Shown here in pieces: positions 1 to 7,231 of a stretch of 19,355 nt of DNA; the first letter of the stretch is position 1, and the number at the start of each line of letters is the position of its first letter. The DNA lies in the NCBI RefSeq assembly GCF_046536515.1, contig NZ_JAWDMQ010000028.1:1-19355 (forward strand), read 5' to 3'. Origin of the DNA: Caldisphaera sp046536515 (GTDB lineage: Archaea; Thermoproteota; Thermoprotei_A; Sulfolobales; Acidilobaceae). A program made the translations under genes and the position numbers. Under the pieces are notes generated by a model. It saw only the letters and a program-made list of their open reading frames with translations. It was not told the DNA's origin and made no database searches.

Positions 1-4
1 AGGG

Positions 5-1146
5 TTACACCCCTTTTATGGGTGCTACTCTGTTATGTTCTACAATAAAAGATAGGGGTTTCTTTATTGATGATAAGACTTTACCTGTTGCTTTCTTTAA
101 TATGTTTAAAGCTCCATTTAAATCCGAATGAAGTTTATGTTTTAAGGGACAACTAACGACTCCCCTTGGTCTTCTTTTAACTTCTATATTATGATAAGCA
201 CAATACTTTGAGGTATTATACTCAACGACCTCAAAAACTTTAATGCCATATTCTTGTGCTTTAAGTTCAATTGTATCAATTAATTTACGATAAGACCACA
301 TGTTTACTGTGAATTTGTTTCCTTTTTCTTGTGCGATGTTAAATGGATAACCTAAGTAAAGAAGCCAAGTACCGTCGTTTAATACTACACTTGCTAAAAC
401 GTTTATGCCTAAGTCTATTGAAGTGACCTTGTTACCTTTAGGTGATTCAACTGAAATGGTTTTCCTTTCACCATAAACAATATACTTGCTCTTCATTCCA
501 GTTTTAGTTTTCTCAACACCTACTTCAACTGGTATAGAAGCATACCATGCGTTTCTTGTTTCATCATAGTATATCTCCAGCCTACCTTGTTTACCATACC
601 ATCTAAGTCTACTAGCAAAATCTATTTCTAGGTTGAAGTCCTTGAGGATTAACTTGTGTTTTGTTCGTCAACAACATATCTATCTTGTCTAATAACAAGT
701 AAAAGCTTCCTCTTCTTAGTTTCTCTATCATTCCAATAACGCGGTAAGCTAACATGTTTCATGAAGAGTGGCAATTTTCCTTCATTCTTCAGCTTTAGAA
801 GAGAAAAAAATGAGTTCCATGCCTCATTGCTCTTCTGCATAACTGCTTGAGCATTAACTTTTAGTTCTTCCTTATACTTTTCATAATACTTGTCCCACGT
901 TATATTAAAGTCTACTTTCTTTTCGTGAAAAAACTGTTGCCTCCTCTCATAGTTTAACTCGTTGAAGAGCTTTGATGAGATATTAGATAGCCTTCTGAGC
1001 TTCCTTTTCTGAAAACCATTTGGTAGAAGACGGACTACATTTTTTCTCTTATTTGTATAATTAACTTCGTAGATGCCTTCATCTGGTATTGCGGGAGAAA
1101 TCGGCTCCCGCTCCTCATGTTTTAAGAGTTGACCAGACGAAGGCAT
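5..1146 (-). pseudogene. tnpB: tnpB (IS200/IS605-type OrfB) with frameshift and internal deletion
   Basis: Remnant of a TnpB RNA-guided nuclease, in two frames. The N-terminal part (649-1146) starts at ATG 1146 and stops after the segment YVVDEQNTS. Reading on in the other frame from about 651 gives ILKDFNLEIDFASRLRWYG, which runs without a stop into the C-terminal part ending at 5. Loss of one base near 652 explains the break. RuvC-like residues are visible: D in SIDLGINV, E in VFEVVEYN, D in LHSDLNGALN, with Cys/His pairs around YCAYH and SCPLKHK. Between DGTWLLY and LGYPFNIAQEKGN the protein is much shorter than I remember for crenarchaeal TnpB (roughly 70-80 residues missing), suggesting an in-frame deletion. 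No TnpA transposase is beside it. The 3' end and any guide-RNA end lie beyond position 1. Almost certainly inactive. Confidence 0.85.
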
Positions 1147-1236
1147 CTGGAGAGCATCTCAAATAGAAATAGTATTTTTGGTTAAAAATTTTATTCTGTC
1201 CCTAGAAGGGCAAGGCTTGTCGTTCTCTTTATCACA
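1147..1236 (-). mobile_element. Left end of the tnpB element, with TGAT-type flank
   Basis: Upstream of the tnpB start, a short palindrome CCCTagaAGGG at about 1200-1210 is followed by GCAAGGCTTGTCGTTCTC. The same arrangement ends the elements at 3157 and 11454. On the minus strand the element appears to begin just after GTGAT (1231-1235). In IS200/IS605 elements the left end is cut immediately 3' of a short TnpB-recognised target such as TTGAT, so this pentamer is the likely insertion site; that is inference. The element landed only about 6 bases past the rpoK stop codon, leaving rpoK intact. Confidence 0.65.
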
Positions 1237-1241
1237 TTTTA

Positions 1242-1529
1242 CTATATGTTACCCTTTAAAAGTAACTTTATTGGTATCACTTGCTTTAATCCAGATGGCG
1301 TATACCTTATAACAGAAACTGGTAAAATGCCATTCTCTACTTCATACCTAGCTATATCAACTGGATCTGTGGAATTTATTAATTCAGTTTTTATTAATGG
1401 AGGAGCATTATGGGTTAATTGAAGTGATCTTATACCTATTATTTTGGCTTTTTCATATTTAGTTAAATATGGTGGCCCTATTATTATATCTTCTCTAATT
1501 TTTGGATATGCCATATATGAACCTGACAT
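1242..1529 (-). CDS. rpoK: DNA-directed RNA polymerase subunit K (Rpo6)
   Basis: Archaeal RpoK, the counterpart of eukaryotic RPB6 and bacterial omega, which helps assemble and stabilise the polymerase core. The family signature is clear: LTKYEKAKIIGIRSLQL, a following NAPPLI, then DPVDIARYEVENGILPVSVIRYTPSG. The 95-residue length is at the long end for archaeal RpoK because of an N-terminal extension. I choose ATG 1529 because AGGTGG lies five bases upstream; a GTG at 1538 would add three residues (MEK). It is divergent from the gene at 1650 and followed directly by the transposon left end, so its transcript may now terminate in or run through element sequence. Confidence 0.9.
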   Translation of the reverse strand: MSGSYMAYPKIREDIIIGPPYLTKYEKAKIIGIRSLQLTHNAPPLIKTELINSTDPVDIARYEVENGILPVSVIRYTPSGLKQVIPIKLLLKGNI

Positions 1530-1649
1530 TTTTTCCACCTATTTATCCTCTTCAAATATTACTAAAATTAGAGATTAAAAATTAAATGCTAAATTTTTTA
1601 TACTAACAAAATATTAGGGTGTAAGTCTAGATTAGAATTAAGGATTAAG

Positions 1650-2024
1650 ATGAAAGAAATTAAATTAAAAATAGAACCAGGAAATTATAAAAGTGTAAAA
1701 CTAGAATTAAGCGATGCTATAGAATTACTAAAAATTGTTGCTTCTCTAAGAGGTTTAGAAACAAAGGATGTTATAGAATCTTTTAGAATACTGAACAACT
1801 TTGACGAGTTTTATGAATATCAAAGAAAGAAGTTTAAAGACTATGTAACTCCAGATAAAGATGTAAGCGACATGATAAAAGGTTCAGTTATTGTTGATAA
1901 TATGAAACTAATCAAAGAAAATAATAAAAAGTTTGTTATAATAACATTTGATAGAAGATTAAAAGAAGAATTCATAATTAAAGGATTAAATCAAATAGGA
2001 TATAATGTAAATATTGAAAAATAG
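1650..2024 (+). CDS. Hypothetical 124-aa charged protein
   Basis: I do not recognise this protein. It is Lys/Glu-rich, soluble, with no membrane segment or cysteines. The N-terminal half (VKLELSDAIELLKIVASLRGLE, then DVIESFRILNNFDEFYEYQRKK) looks helical. The C-terminal part (KKFVIITFDRRLKEEFIIKGLNQIGYNV, about 90-122) reads as a beta strand, a helix and a strand, vaguely like the end of a small Rossmann or PIN-like fold, but no catalytic set of acids is evident. AAGGA is five bases before the ATG. A T/A-rich stretch near 1594-1604 could be its TATA box. It stands between two RNA polymerase genes on the other strand, with no operon partner. Confidence 0.6.
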   Translation: MKEIKLKIEPGNYKSVKLELSDAIELLKIVASLRGLETKDVIESFRILNNFDEFYEYQRKKFKDYVTPDKDVSDMIKGSVIVDNMKLIKENNKKFVIITFDRRLKEEFIIKGLNQIGYNVNIEK

Positions 2025-2075
2025 TAAACCAAGCCGATCTCGCAAACATCCTTTGATGAGAAAATAATGAAACTA

Positions 2076-2456
2076 TTATTCATTTGTTTCGCTTTTTTCG
2101 CTTTTCTTTTTACTAGTCTTCTTTTTACTAGATTTCTCTTTTTTACTTTTTTCGCTTTTCTTTTTACTAGTCTTCTTTTTACTAGATTTCTTAGACCTTC
2201 TCGACTTCTTTATAGAAGAACTAGATAATTCAGACATTTTACGTTCGACTTCTTCGTTATAATATGCTCTTGCTTCATTAACTTTAATTTCATTTTTAAC
2301 AGCCTTCTCTAAAATATCAAATGACCTCAACATGATATCTAGTAGTTCAGGGCTTTCTACTTTATACTCAATTAGCTGTTGAGATTCTTCTTGGGCATTG
2401 TTTTGTTGCTCTTGTTCTTCCTCCTCCTCACCTACCTCATCTTCGCTTTCGCTCAT
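2076..2456 (-). CDS. rpo13: Probable RNA polymerase subunit Rpo13
   Basis: Three-part layout as in crenarchaeal Rpo13, a small subunit that sits near the clamp and touches downstream DNA. Residues 1-30 are very acidic (SESEDEVGEEEEEQEQQ). Residues 33-75 form a helical core, VESPELLDIMLRSFDILEK then KNEIKVNEARAYYNEEVERK, matching the pattern I recall for Sulfolobus Rpo13 (IELLMKNTEIWDNLL, then GKISVDEAKRLFEDNYK). Residues 83-122 are a lysine/serine tail of the DNA-binding type. The tail contains an 18-residue duplication encoded by two near-identical 45-base blocks, 2093-2137 and 2147-2191, 54 bases apart. ATG 2456 is preceded by AGGTGA at five bases, better than the upstream possibility at 2504. 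Length 126 aa, against about 104 in Sulfolobus. An acidic/basic protein of another kind is the alternative, so moderate confidence. Confidence 0.65.
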   Translation of the reverse strand: MSESEDEVGEEEEEQEQQNNAQEESQQLIEYKVESPELLDIMLRSFDILEKAVKNEIKVNEARAYYNEEVERKMSELSSSSIKKSRRSKKSSKKKTSKKKSEKSKKEKSSKKKTSKKKSEKSETNE

Positions 2457-2504
2457 TTTTTCACCTAAACTTAAAATATGGTAACGCGAATTTAATATTT
2501 TCAT

Positions 2505-2758
2505 TTGATTTTAAACATTGTCGGGGATTAAAGACTATCTACCCTATAGTATATTATAAGAACATTTTTATGTCAGATCTTAATAATAAATAGACCTTGG
2601 ATATAATAGCTGATAGTATCCTCTGACTGAGAGTTTAATCATATAAAGGACGCCATTGCAACCATTATTCTTAAGGTATTATAGAATATTATTTTAACGG
2701 GACCTTCACCATTGTAAGTTAGGGAGGATCTAATTATTAAGAGAAGCTGGTAATATTT
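2505..2758. other. Intergenic stretch without recognised gene
   Basis: AT-rich DNA between the Rpo13-like gene and element A. At its left edge, minus-strand TTTAAAAT (about 2508-2515) is a plausible TATA box for rpo13, giving a leader of about 30 bases. I see no reading frame, tRNA, C/D-box RNA or repeat that I can support in the rest. Confidence 0.4.
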
Positions 2759-3157
2759 CTAACTTCCTCTTTGTCCTGAAGGGTGAGAGGTCCCTTAAGG
2801 CAGATCATAGGCTCGCGGTTTAATACCTTCATCTTCATCTCTTCATAGCTAGTTGGTGAAATTACCCACCTACTCCATTTCAGGTAGACCACTGTTAGAC
2901 CTTCAACCAATTACCCCTATCCCTCGCTGGCCTCTCCTCTCAGATCCAAGGGACTCAGGGATATGTTTTCAAAGTATAGGGACATACTTTGGCCTTGATT
3001 TAGGACTTCCCTACACCAGCTCTGTTAGTTGGGGTAGAGGCATACCTCATGTTTCAGTGACGCATACCCCTTTAGCAGCTGTCTCAATTTTTAATAAGTC
3101 TTTAAATTCAAAAAATTTTACGCCGTCCCTACAAGGGCAGGGTTTGCCGTTCTCCTT
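2759..3157 (-). mobile_element. ~400-bp non-autonomous element, copy A
   Basis: Non-coding mobile element related in inverse orientation to copy B (10541-10970). Shared blocks include CTTCATAGCTAG, AGATCCAAGGGA, GAGGCATACCTCATGTTTCA and AGCAGCTGTCTCAATTTTTA (3074-3093, complement of 10601-10620). Its low end (CCTGAAGGGTGAG, about 2775-2787) resembles the right end of element C. Its high end (CCCTACAAGGG then GCAGGGTTTGCCGTTCTC) resembles the tnpB left end and abuts ATGAT on the minus strand (3158-3162). An open frame from 2853 to 3164 is not preserved in copy B, where indels of non-triplet length break it, so I treat it as non-coding. A hairpin AAAGTAT-loop-ATACTTT lies at 2971-2990. Probably mobilised by a TnpA/TnpB-type element elsewhere in the genome. 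Confidence 0.75.
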
Positions 3158-3304
3158 ATCATAAGAGAAAGATAGTTTATTAATTGTTTACCAGATGTTT
3201 GAAAACATATATATAAGCTTTTCTCCTTTTAAACAGAAATAGTCCTTATCAAATAAATATCTACATAGCTGAAATAAATAATATACACAGAGGTATTAGA
3301 ATTG

Positions 3305-3643
3305 ATGTATTTAGATGACAATATATTAGGGAGGACATTTAATATGGATAAAATAGATTATACAGGAGGTAAATTTAATGAATTTGTTAGTATGTTAAGC
3401 AAAAAAGCATTAAATTCATTTATGGGGGCATATATACTTTTAGATAGCCAATCTAAAGTAAAGTTTAACATGGGATTTATAGAATTATTGTTGAAAAGTC
3501 CTGAAAACGCCTGCATACTAGCTCGTGAAGCTTTGGGAGAACAGTTTATGTTTTTAATAAAATCAATTTTGGTAGGTAATGAATTTAATGAAATAAGAAA
3601 TTATATATTAAATAGCTGTAAAAGCTTTTTAAGTTCTTCATAA
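3305..3643 (+). CDS. Hypothetical small helical protein
   Basis: I do not recognise it firmly. The body reads FNEFVSMLSKKALNSFMGAYI, a short linker, MGFIELLLKSPENACILAREALG, then EQFMFLIKSIL. This order of an alanine-rich helix, a helix ending in a Pro after a Ser/Asn, and a helix ending in LGE recalls the NitrOD5-type domain of archaeal small proteins, but I cannot confirm that. No membrane segment; a single Cys in the middle and one near the C-terminus. Start is uncertain: TTG 3302, ATG 3305 (112 aa, GAGGT ten bases upstream) or ATG 3344 with GGGAGG nine bases before it (99 aa). It stands alone between element A and the L21e cluster. A TATA-like run (ATATATATAAG, about 3207-3217) lies upstream. 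Confidence 0.6.
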   Translation: MYLDDNILGRTFNMDKIDYTGGKFNEFVSMLSKKALNSFMGAYILLDSQSKVKFNMGFIELLLKSPENACILAREALGEQFMFLIKSILVGNEFNEIRNYILNSCKSFLSSS

Positions 3644-3802
3644 AGGATTATAGATTAAATGTTAATAATTGTTACAAAGTTAATAATTACAGCAATTCTA
3701 TACTAAATTTATCCCAGACCTAAAGGTTTCCAATACAATTTAATATGAAATACAAGCATTTTACTATAATTTAAATCCATAGAATTAACCAAAATCTTTA
3801 TC

Positions 3803-3835
3803 TTTATAAAATTTATAAACTTACATATACTCCTT
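3803..3835 (+). promoter_or_regulatory. Promoter of the L21e-rpoF-topA cluster
   Basis: TTTATAAAAT at 3803-3812, with a second TTATAAAC just after, fits an archaeal TATA box. Initiation about 25 bases downstream would give a leader of roughly 35 bases ahead of the L21e start at 3870. Confidence 0.5.
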
Positions 3836-3869
3836 AAATGGCGAGGTCTTTAGCCGTAAGGTGATTCAA

Positions 3870-4181
3870 ATGGTGAAAGCATCAACAGGATATAGAAGCA
3901 AGACAAGAAATATGCTAAGAAAGCACATCAGAGAAAGGGGAGGTGTTCCAAGGTTAAGTAAAGCCTTATACCCATATCAAATAGGGGATAAGGTTGTTAT
4001 ATACATAAATTCATCTTTTCACGATGGAATGCCTCACAGAAGATTTCATGGACTAACTGGAGAAATTGTTGATAAAAGAGGAAAAGCTTATGTAGTAAAA
4101 GTAAATTTAGGAAATAAAGAAAAGACTATTATAACATATGCAGTCCATCTAAAACCCTTCTTAGAACAAAAGTCCCAATAA
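3870..4181 (+). CDS. rpl21e: 50S ribosomal protein L21e
   Basis: Large-subunit protein of archaeal and eukaryotic ribosomes. The sequence fits the family end to end: MVKASTGYRSKTRNMLRK at the start, the SH3-like barrel segment YQIGDKVVIYINSSFHDGMPHRRFHG, then TGEIVDKRGKAYVVKVNLG and a final HLKPF. Length of 103 aa is normal. ATG 3870 is chosen because AAGGTGA sits five bases upstream and the protein then begins with the conserved MVKAS; GTG 3861 would add three unlikely residues. It opens a tight cluster with rpoF 13 bases downstream, so the three genes are probably co-transcribed. Confidence 0.95.
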   Translation: MVKASTGYRSKTRNMLRKHIRERGGVPRLSKALYPYQIGDKVVIYINSSFHDGMPHRRFHGLTGEIVDKRGKAYVVKVNLGNKEKTIITYAVHLKPFLEQKSQ

Positions 4182-4194
4182 GGGGTCTTATATT

Positions 4195-4551
4195 ATGGAA
4201 AGAAGGATTGAAGAAAGACGCTATATTTCCTATTATGAAGCAAAATATTTTATGGAAAGAAGGATTGAAGATTCACAACAAATAAACTCTCTTCAAGAAA
4301 AATCATGGGATTATTTAAAAACCTTTGGTGTAGGCGATTCTAAAGAGGCTAAAGAATCGATTAAAAAATTAGTTAGTTTTGGCTTAAAAGAAACAACGGC
4401 TATTATGCTGCTAAATGTTTGCCCTGATAACAACTCATTTATAATATCTATTATTTCTTCTTTACCGGAAGAAAATTCAACAAAAATAGACGAAGAAAAA
4501 TCGAAAGAAATTTTTAACATAATAAATAATTTTTGTAGTAAAAAAAGTTAA
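4195..4551 (+). CDS. rpoF: DNA-directed RNA polymerase subunit F (Rpo4)
   Basis: Archaeal RpoF, the RPB4 counterpart that pairs with RpoE (RPB7) to form the polymerase stalk. The N-terminal tip (IEERRYISYYEAKYFMERRIED) and SLQEKSWDYLKTF align with the Sulfolobus protein as I remember it. The HRDC-like helical domain follows: SKEAKESIKKLVSFGLKETTAIMLLNVCP, with the usual NVCP/NICP motif, and a closing EIFNIINNF helix. Length 118 aa is typical. AGGGGT at 4181-4186 precedes the ATG by eight bases. Oddity: the first 22 bases around the start (4193-4214) recur exactly at 4250-4271, so the protein contains MERRIE twice, 19 residues apart. L21e next to RpoF is a long-conserved archaeal pairing. Confidence 0.92.
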   Translation: MERRIEERRYISYYEAKYFMERRIEDSQQINSLQEKSWDYLKTFGVGDSKEAKESIKKLVSFGLKETTAIMLLNVCPDNNSFIISIISSLPEENSTKIDEEKSKEIFNIINNFCSKKS

Positions 4552-4583
4552 ACTCCTTATTTCTATAAATTAGTTGAGTAACT

Positions 4584-6653
4584 ATGAGTAAAAACTCAAG
4601 CAGGAATTGTTATTCAAATAATTTTACTGCTTTAATAGCTGAAAAACCAAGGGCTGCAGAAAAAATTGCTTTAGCCTTAAAAGATTACGGAAAAATTGAA
4701 AAATGCAAGTATTATAGAATCCCTTATTATATGATTAAAAATGATAAAGAAACAATTTTAGTTCTACCAAGTGCAGGACATCTCTTTGGACCATCTACAA
4801 GTGGCAGAGGGATACCTATAATAAAGATAGTTTGGAAACCCCTTTGGGAGTTTGACAAATCAGCCTACTATACAAAACCATATTATATGATGATGGCATC
4901 AATCCTGCCTAAAGCAGACGCATATATAAATGCCTGTGATTATGACATCGAAGGAAGTGTTATAGGATATAAAATTATAGAAAGCTTTGGAGATATTAAA
5001 AAGGCTAAAAGGATGAAATATTCTACTTTAACAAAAACAGATATTTTAAATGCATTTAATAAACTATCCCCCCTAGATTTAGATAATGTAAATGCAGGTT
5101 CTGCCAGACATGAGTTAGATTGGCTATGGGGAATTAACGTCTCAAGACTTCTCATGAAATCATTAAAGAATGAAACAGGAAAGACTGTTTCTTTGAGTGC
5201 AGGTAGAGTGCAAAGCCCAACACTTGCAGAGGCTATAAAAAGATGGGAAGAAATAAACCTTTATTTACCAAACCCTATTTTTTCTATATCAATATTAGGT
5301 GAGTATGAAGGAAAAAAATTTTTAATAACCCCTAAGGATTGGTATCCAGAAACAATTTCTGAAGCAAATGATGTCAAGAAATATTTGGAAAAAAATCCAT
5401 ATTTAATAGTTGAAGATTACAGTGAAAGTAAAGATAAGATTTCGCCACCACCTGCTTTTAATTTAGGGGATCTCCAAAAAGAAGCGTCAAGAATTTACGG
5501 CTATTCACCATTTAAAACCCAAAGCATAGCCGAAGAACTTTATTTAGAGGCATTGATAAGCTATCCAAGAACAAACAGCCAAAAGTTGCCTAAAACTATT
5601 AATTATGCTCAAATATTAAATAACCTATCAAAACAAAAATACAAGAGTCTAATTGAAACCTTGTTGAAAGAAACCAATGGGAAACTAAATCCAGTTCAGG
5701 GCAAAGAAGACGATCCTGCTCATCCAGCCATATACCCAACAGGTGAAGTTCCAAAGAAATTATATGGCGATTATTTGAGGATCTATGATCTTATTGTTAA
5801 AAGATTTCTTTCGGCATTTTCAAAAGATGCATTATTGAATAAAAGTTTTGTAACTTTAAGAGACGGATTAAATAGAAAATATAAGGCAGAAGGATTAGTA
5901 ATAATAGATGAAGGGTGGTTTAAATATTATAGTTTTTCTTATCCAAAAACTAATGAAATACCTGTTTTAAGAAAAAACGACAAAGTAAAAATAATAAATA
6001 TTGACTTAAAAACAGTATGGCCAAAAACTAATGTTTTTCTAAGCAGACCTTCATTACTTAGATGGATGGAAAAGGTAAACATTGGAACAGAAGCAACAAG
6101 AGCTAGGATTATAGAGATACTTTATAAAAGAAAGTACTTAATAAACAGAGGCAAAAGAACAGAGGTAACTAACCTAGGATATACTGTATATAAGGCTATA
6201 GAATTAATATCGAAACAACTAATTTCACCAGAACTTACTAGGAACTTTGAGGAAAAACTAGATATGATATCGAAGGGCAAATATTCTAAAGAAGATGTAG
6301 TAAACGAGGCTAAAGAATTTCTTTCTAAGGTAATAAAAGAAAAACTTGATGACAAAAGTTTAGGTAAAAACTTAGCAATAGCATTAGGTATAGAAGAGCC
6401 TGAGGAAAAGTGCTCTATATGCAAAAGACAAGCTAAACATAGAGTTTCAAATTATAATTTATGTGATTTCCATTATATGGCTTTAAAGAAAATGAATGAA
6501 AAATTGCCAGATCTATCAAAAAGGTTAGAAATTGATGAAAACAGAATATTAAAAGAGTTATCAGAAAATGCTATCGTTGGTTTGTGGATAAGAGAAGCAA
6601 GCAAATTTTTACTTCAAAATGATGAAAGAATCGCCTTCAGGGGAATTAGTTAA
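4584..6653 (+). CDS. topA: DNA topoisomerase IA (archaeal topA/topo III type)
   Basis: Type IA topoisomerase that cuts one strand through a 5'-phosphotyrosine and relaxes negative supercoils or decatenates. The Toprim domain holds Glu20 in LIAEKPRAAEKIA and the Asp119/Asp121/Glu123 set in ACDYDIEGSVIGY. HELDWLWGINVSRLL and LSAGRVQSPTL are family signatures. The catalytic tyrosine is Tyr327 in LISYPRTNSQ. EDDPAHPAIYPTG and the TEATRARIIEIL motif (about residues 509-520) follow. A C-terminal Cys/His module (CSICKRQAKHRV, then LCDFHYMA, about 609-634) replaces the multiple zinc ribbons of bacterial enzymes. Length of 689 aa is normal for crenarchaeal topo III-like enzymes. There is no helicase part, so it is not reverse gyrase. 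It starts 32 bases after rpoF on the same strand and may be co-transcribed; a TATA-like CTATAAATT just before the start could give it its own promoter. Confidence 0.93.
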   Translation: MSKNSSRNCYSNNFTALIAEKPRAAEKIALALKDYGKIEKCKYYRIPYYMIKNDKETILVLPSAGHLFGPSTSGRGIPIIKIVWKPLWEFDKSAYYTKPYYMMMASILPKADAYINACDYDIEGSVIGYKIIESFGDIKKAKRMKYSTLTKTDILNAFNKLSPLDLDNVNAGSARHELDWLWGINVSRLLMKSLKNETGKTVSLSAGRVQSPTLAEAIKRWEEINLYLPNPIFSISILGEYEGKKFLITPKDWYPETISEANDVKKYLEKNPYLIVEDYSESKDKISPPPAFNLGDLQKEASRIYGYSPFKTQSIAEELYLEALISYPRTNSQKLPKTINYAQILNNLSKQKYKSLIETLLKETNGKLNPVQGKEDDPAHPAIYPTGEVPKKLYGDYLRIYDLIVKRFLSAFSKDALLNKSFVTLRDGLNRKYKAEGLVIIDEGWFKYYSFSYPKTNEIPVLRKNDKVKIINIDLKTVWPKTNVFLSRPSLLRWMEKVNIGTEATRARIIEILYKRKYLINRGKRTEVTNLGYTVYKAIELISKQLISPELTRNFEEKLDMISKGKYSKEDVVNEAKEFLSKVIKEKLDDKSLGKNLAIALGIEEPEEKCSICKRQAKHRVSNYNLCDFHYMALKKMNEKLPDLSKRLEIDENRILKELSENAIVGLWIREASKFLLQNDERIAFRGIS

Positions 6654-6664
6654 AAACCAAAATG

Positions 6665-7189
6665 TTATATCTTTATGCCAAATGATAAAAAAGCATCACT
6701 ACCAGTACCTCTTATTGCAAGAGCAAAGCTTCCTATATATGGTATAACTATTGGTTCATTTCCATTATAAGTCCATACAACACCTTTTATTTCAAAATAC
6801 GGAACCCCTCCTGTAGTAAAACCATTTATAGTATAATATCCACAATATTGAGGATAGCCTGGATCTGGTATTGGATTATTATCTCCTTTTATTATAAAAC
6901 ACTCCGTTCCGTTATGTTCATATATACCAATAACTCTATGTATAATTAACGTTCCATAATAATTGTAGACTATTACGTTGCCTATCTTAATATTGTTATA
7001 CGGTTTCTTGTACATGATAGCAACATCTCCAGTATGAAGGGTAGGCTTCATACTTATTCCATCAACAATAACTGGCGTTATACCATAAACTAAATGGGCA
7101 AATAAAGCAGCCCCAATAATTAATATCATAACTGTAATTAATATAGCATTACCATATTTTATTTTTTGCCTCATTTCATGCTTATCCAT
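6665..7189 (-). CDS. Signal peptidase I, archaeal Ser/His type
   Basis: Membrane-bound S26B signal peptidase that removes signal peptides from exported proteins at the outer face of the membrane. A short charged N-terminus is followed by one membrane helix (about 14-36, AILITVMILIIGAALFAHLV). The catalytic Ser46 lies in VDGISMKPTLHTGD, and His84 in TLIIHRVIG takes the place of the bacterial lysine, as in the archaeal and ER enzymes. FIIKGDNNPIPDP carries the conserved Asp103. The segment after 110 ends without a clear second membrane helix, though the C-terminal IVIPYIGSFALAI is hydrophobic. It starts 43 bases after the end of the reductase gene on the same strand, so read-through is possible, but the two proteins have no known functional link. 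The start has only a weak GGGA ahead of it. Confidence 0.9.
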   Translation of the reverse strand: MDKHEMRQKIKYGNAILITVMILIIGAALFAHLVYGITPVIVDGISMKPTLHTGDVAIMYKKPYNNIKIGNVIVYNYYGTLIIHRVIGIYEHNGTECFIIKGDNNPIPDPGYPQYCGYYTINGFTTGGVPYFEIKGVVWTYNGNEPIVIPYIGSFALAIRGTGSDAFLSFGIKI

Positions 7190-7231
7190 ATCAATCCCAT
7201 AAAAATTATAGAAATAGGAAGTTAAAAAAAA

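Noticed and set aside
2050..2075. C/D-box guide RNA suggested by TGATGAG
   Set aside because: No matching D box or C'/D' pair at the right distances.
2853..3164. 103-residue open frame within element A
   Set aside because: Not conserved in copy B because of non-triplet indels, and it runs through the transposon end palindrome; similar predicted proteins elsewhere are probably the same artefact.
4584..6653. Reverse gyrase
   Set aside because: Only the topoisomerase part is present; no helicase domain precedes it, and rpoF ends 32 bases upstream.
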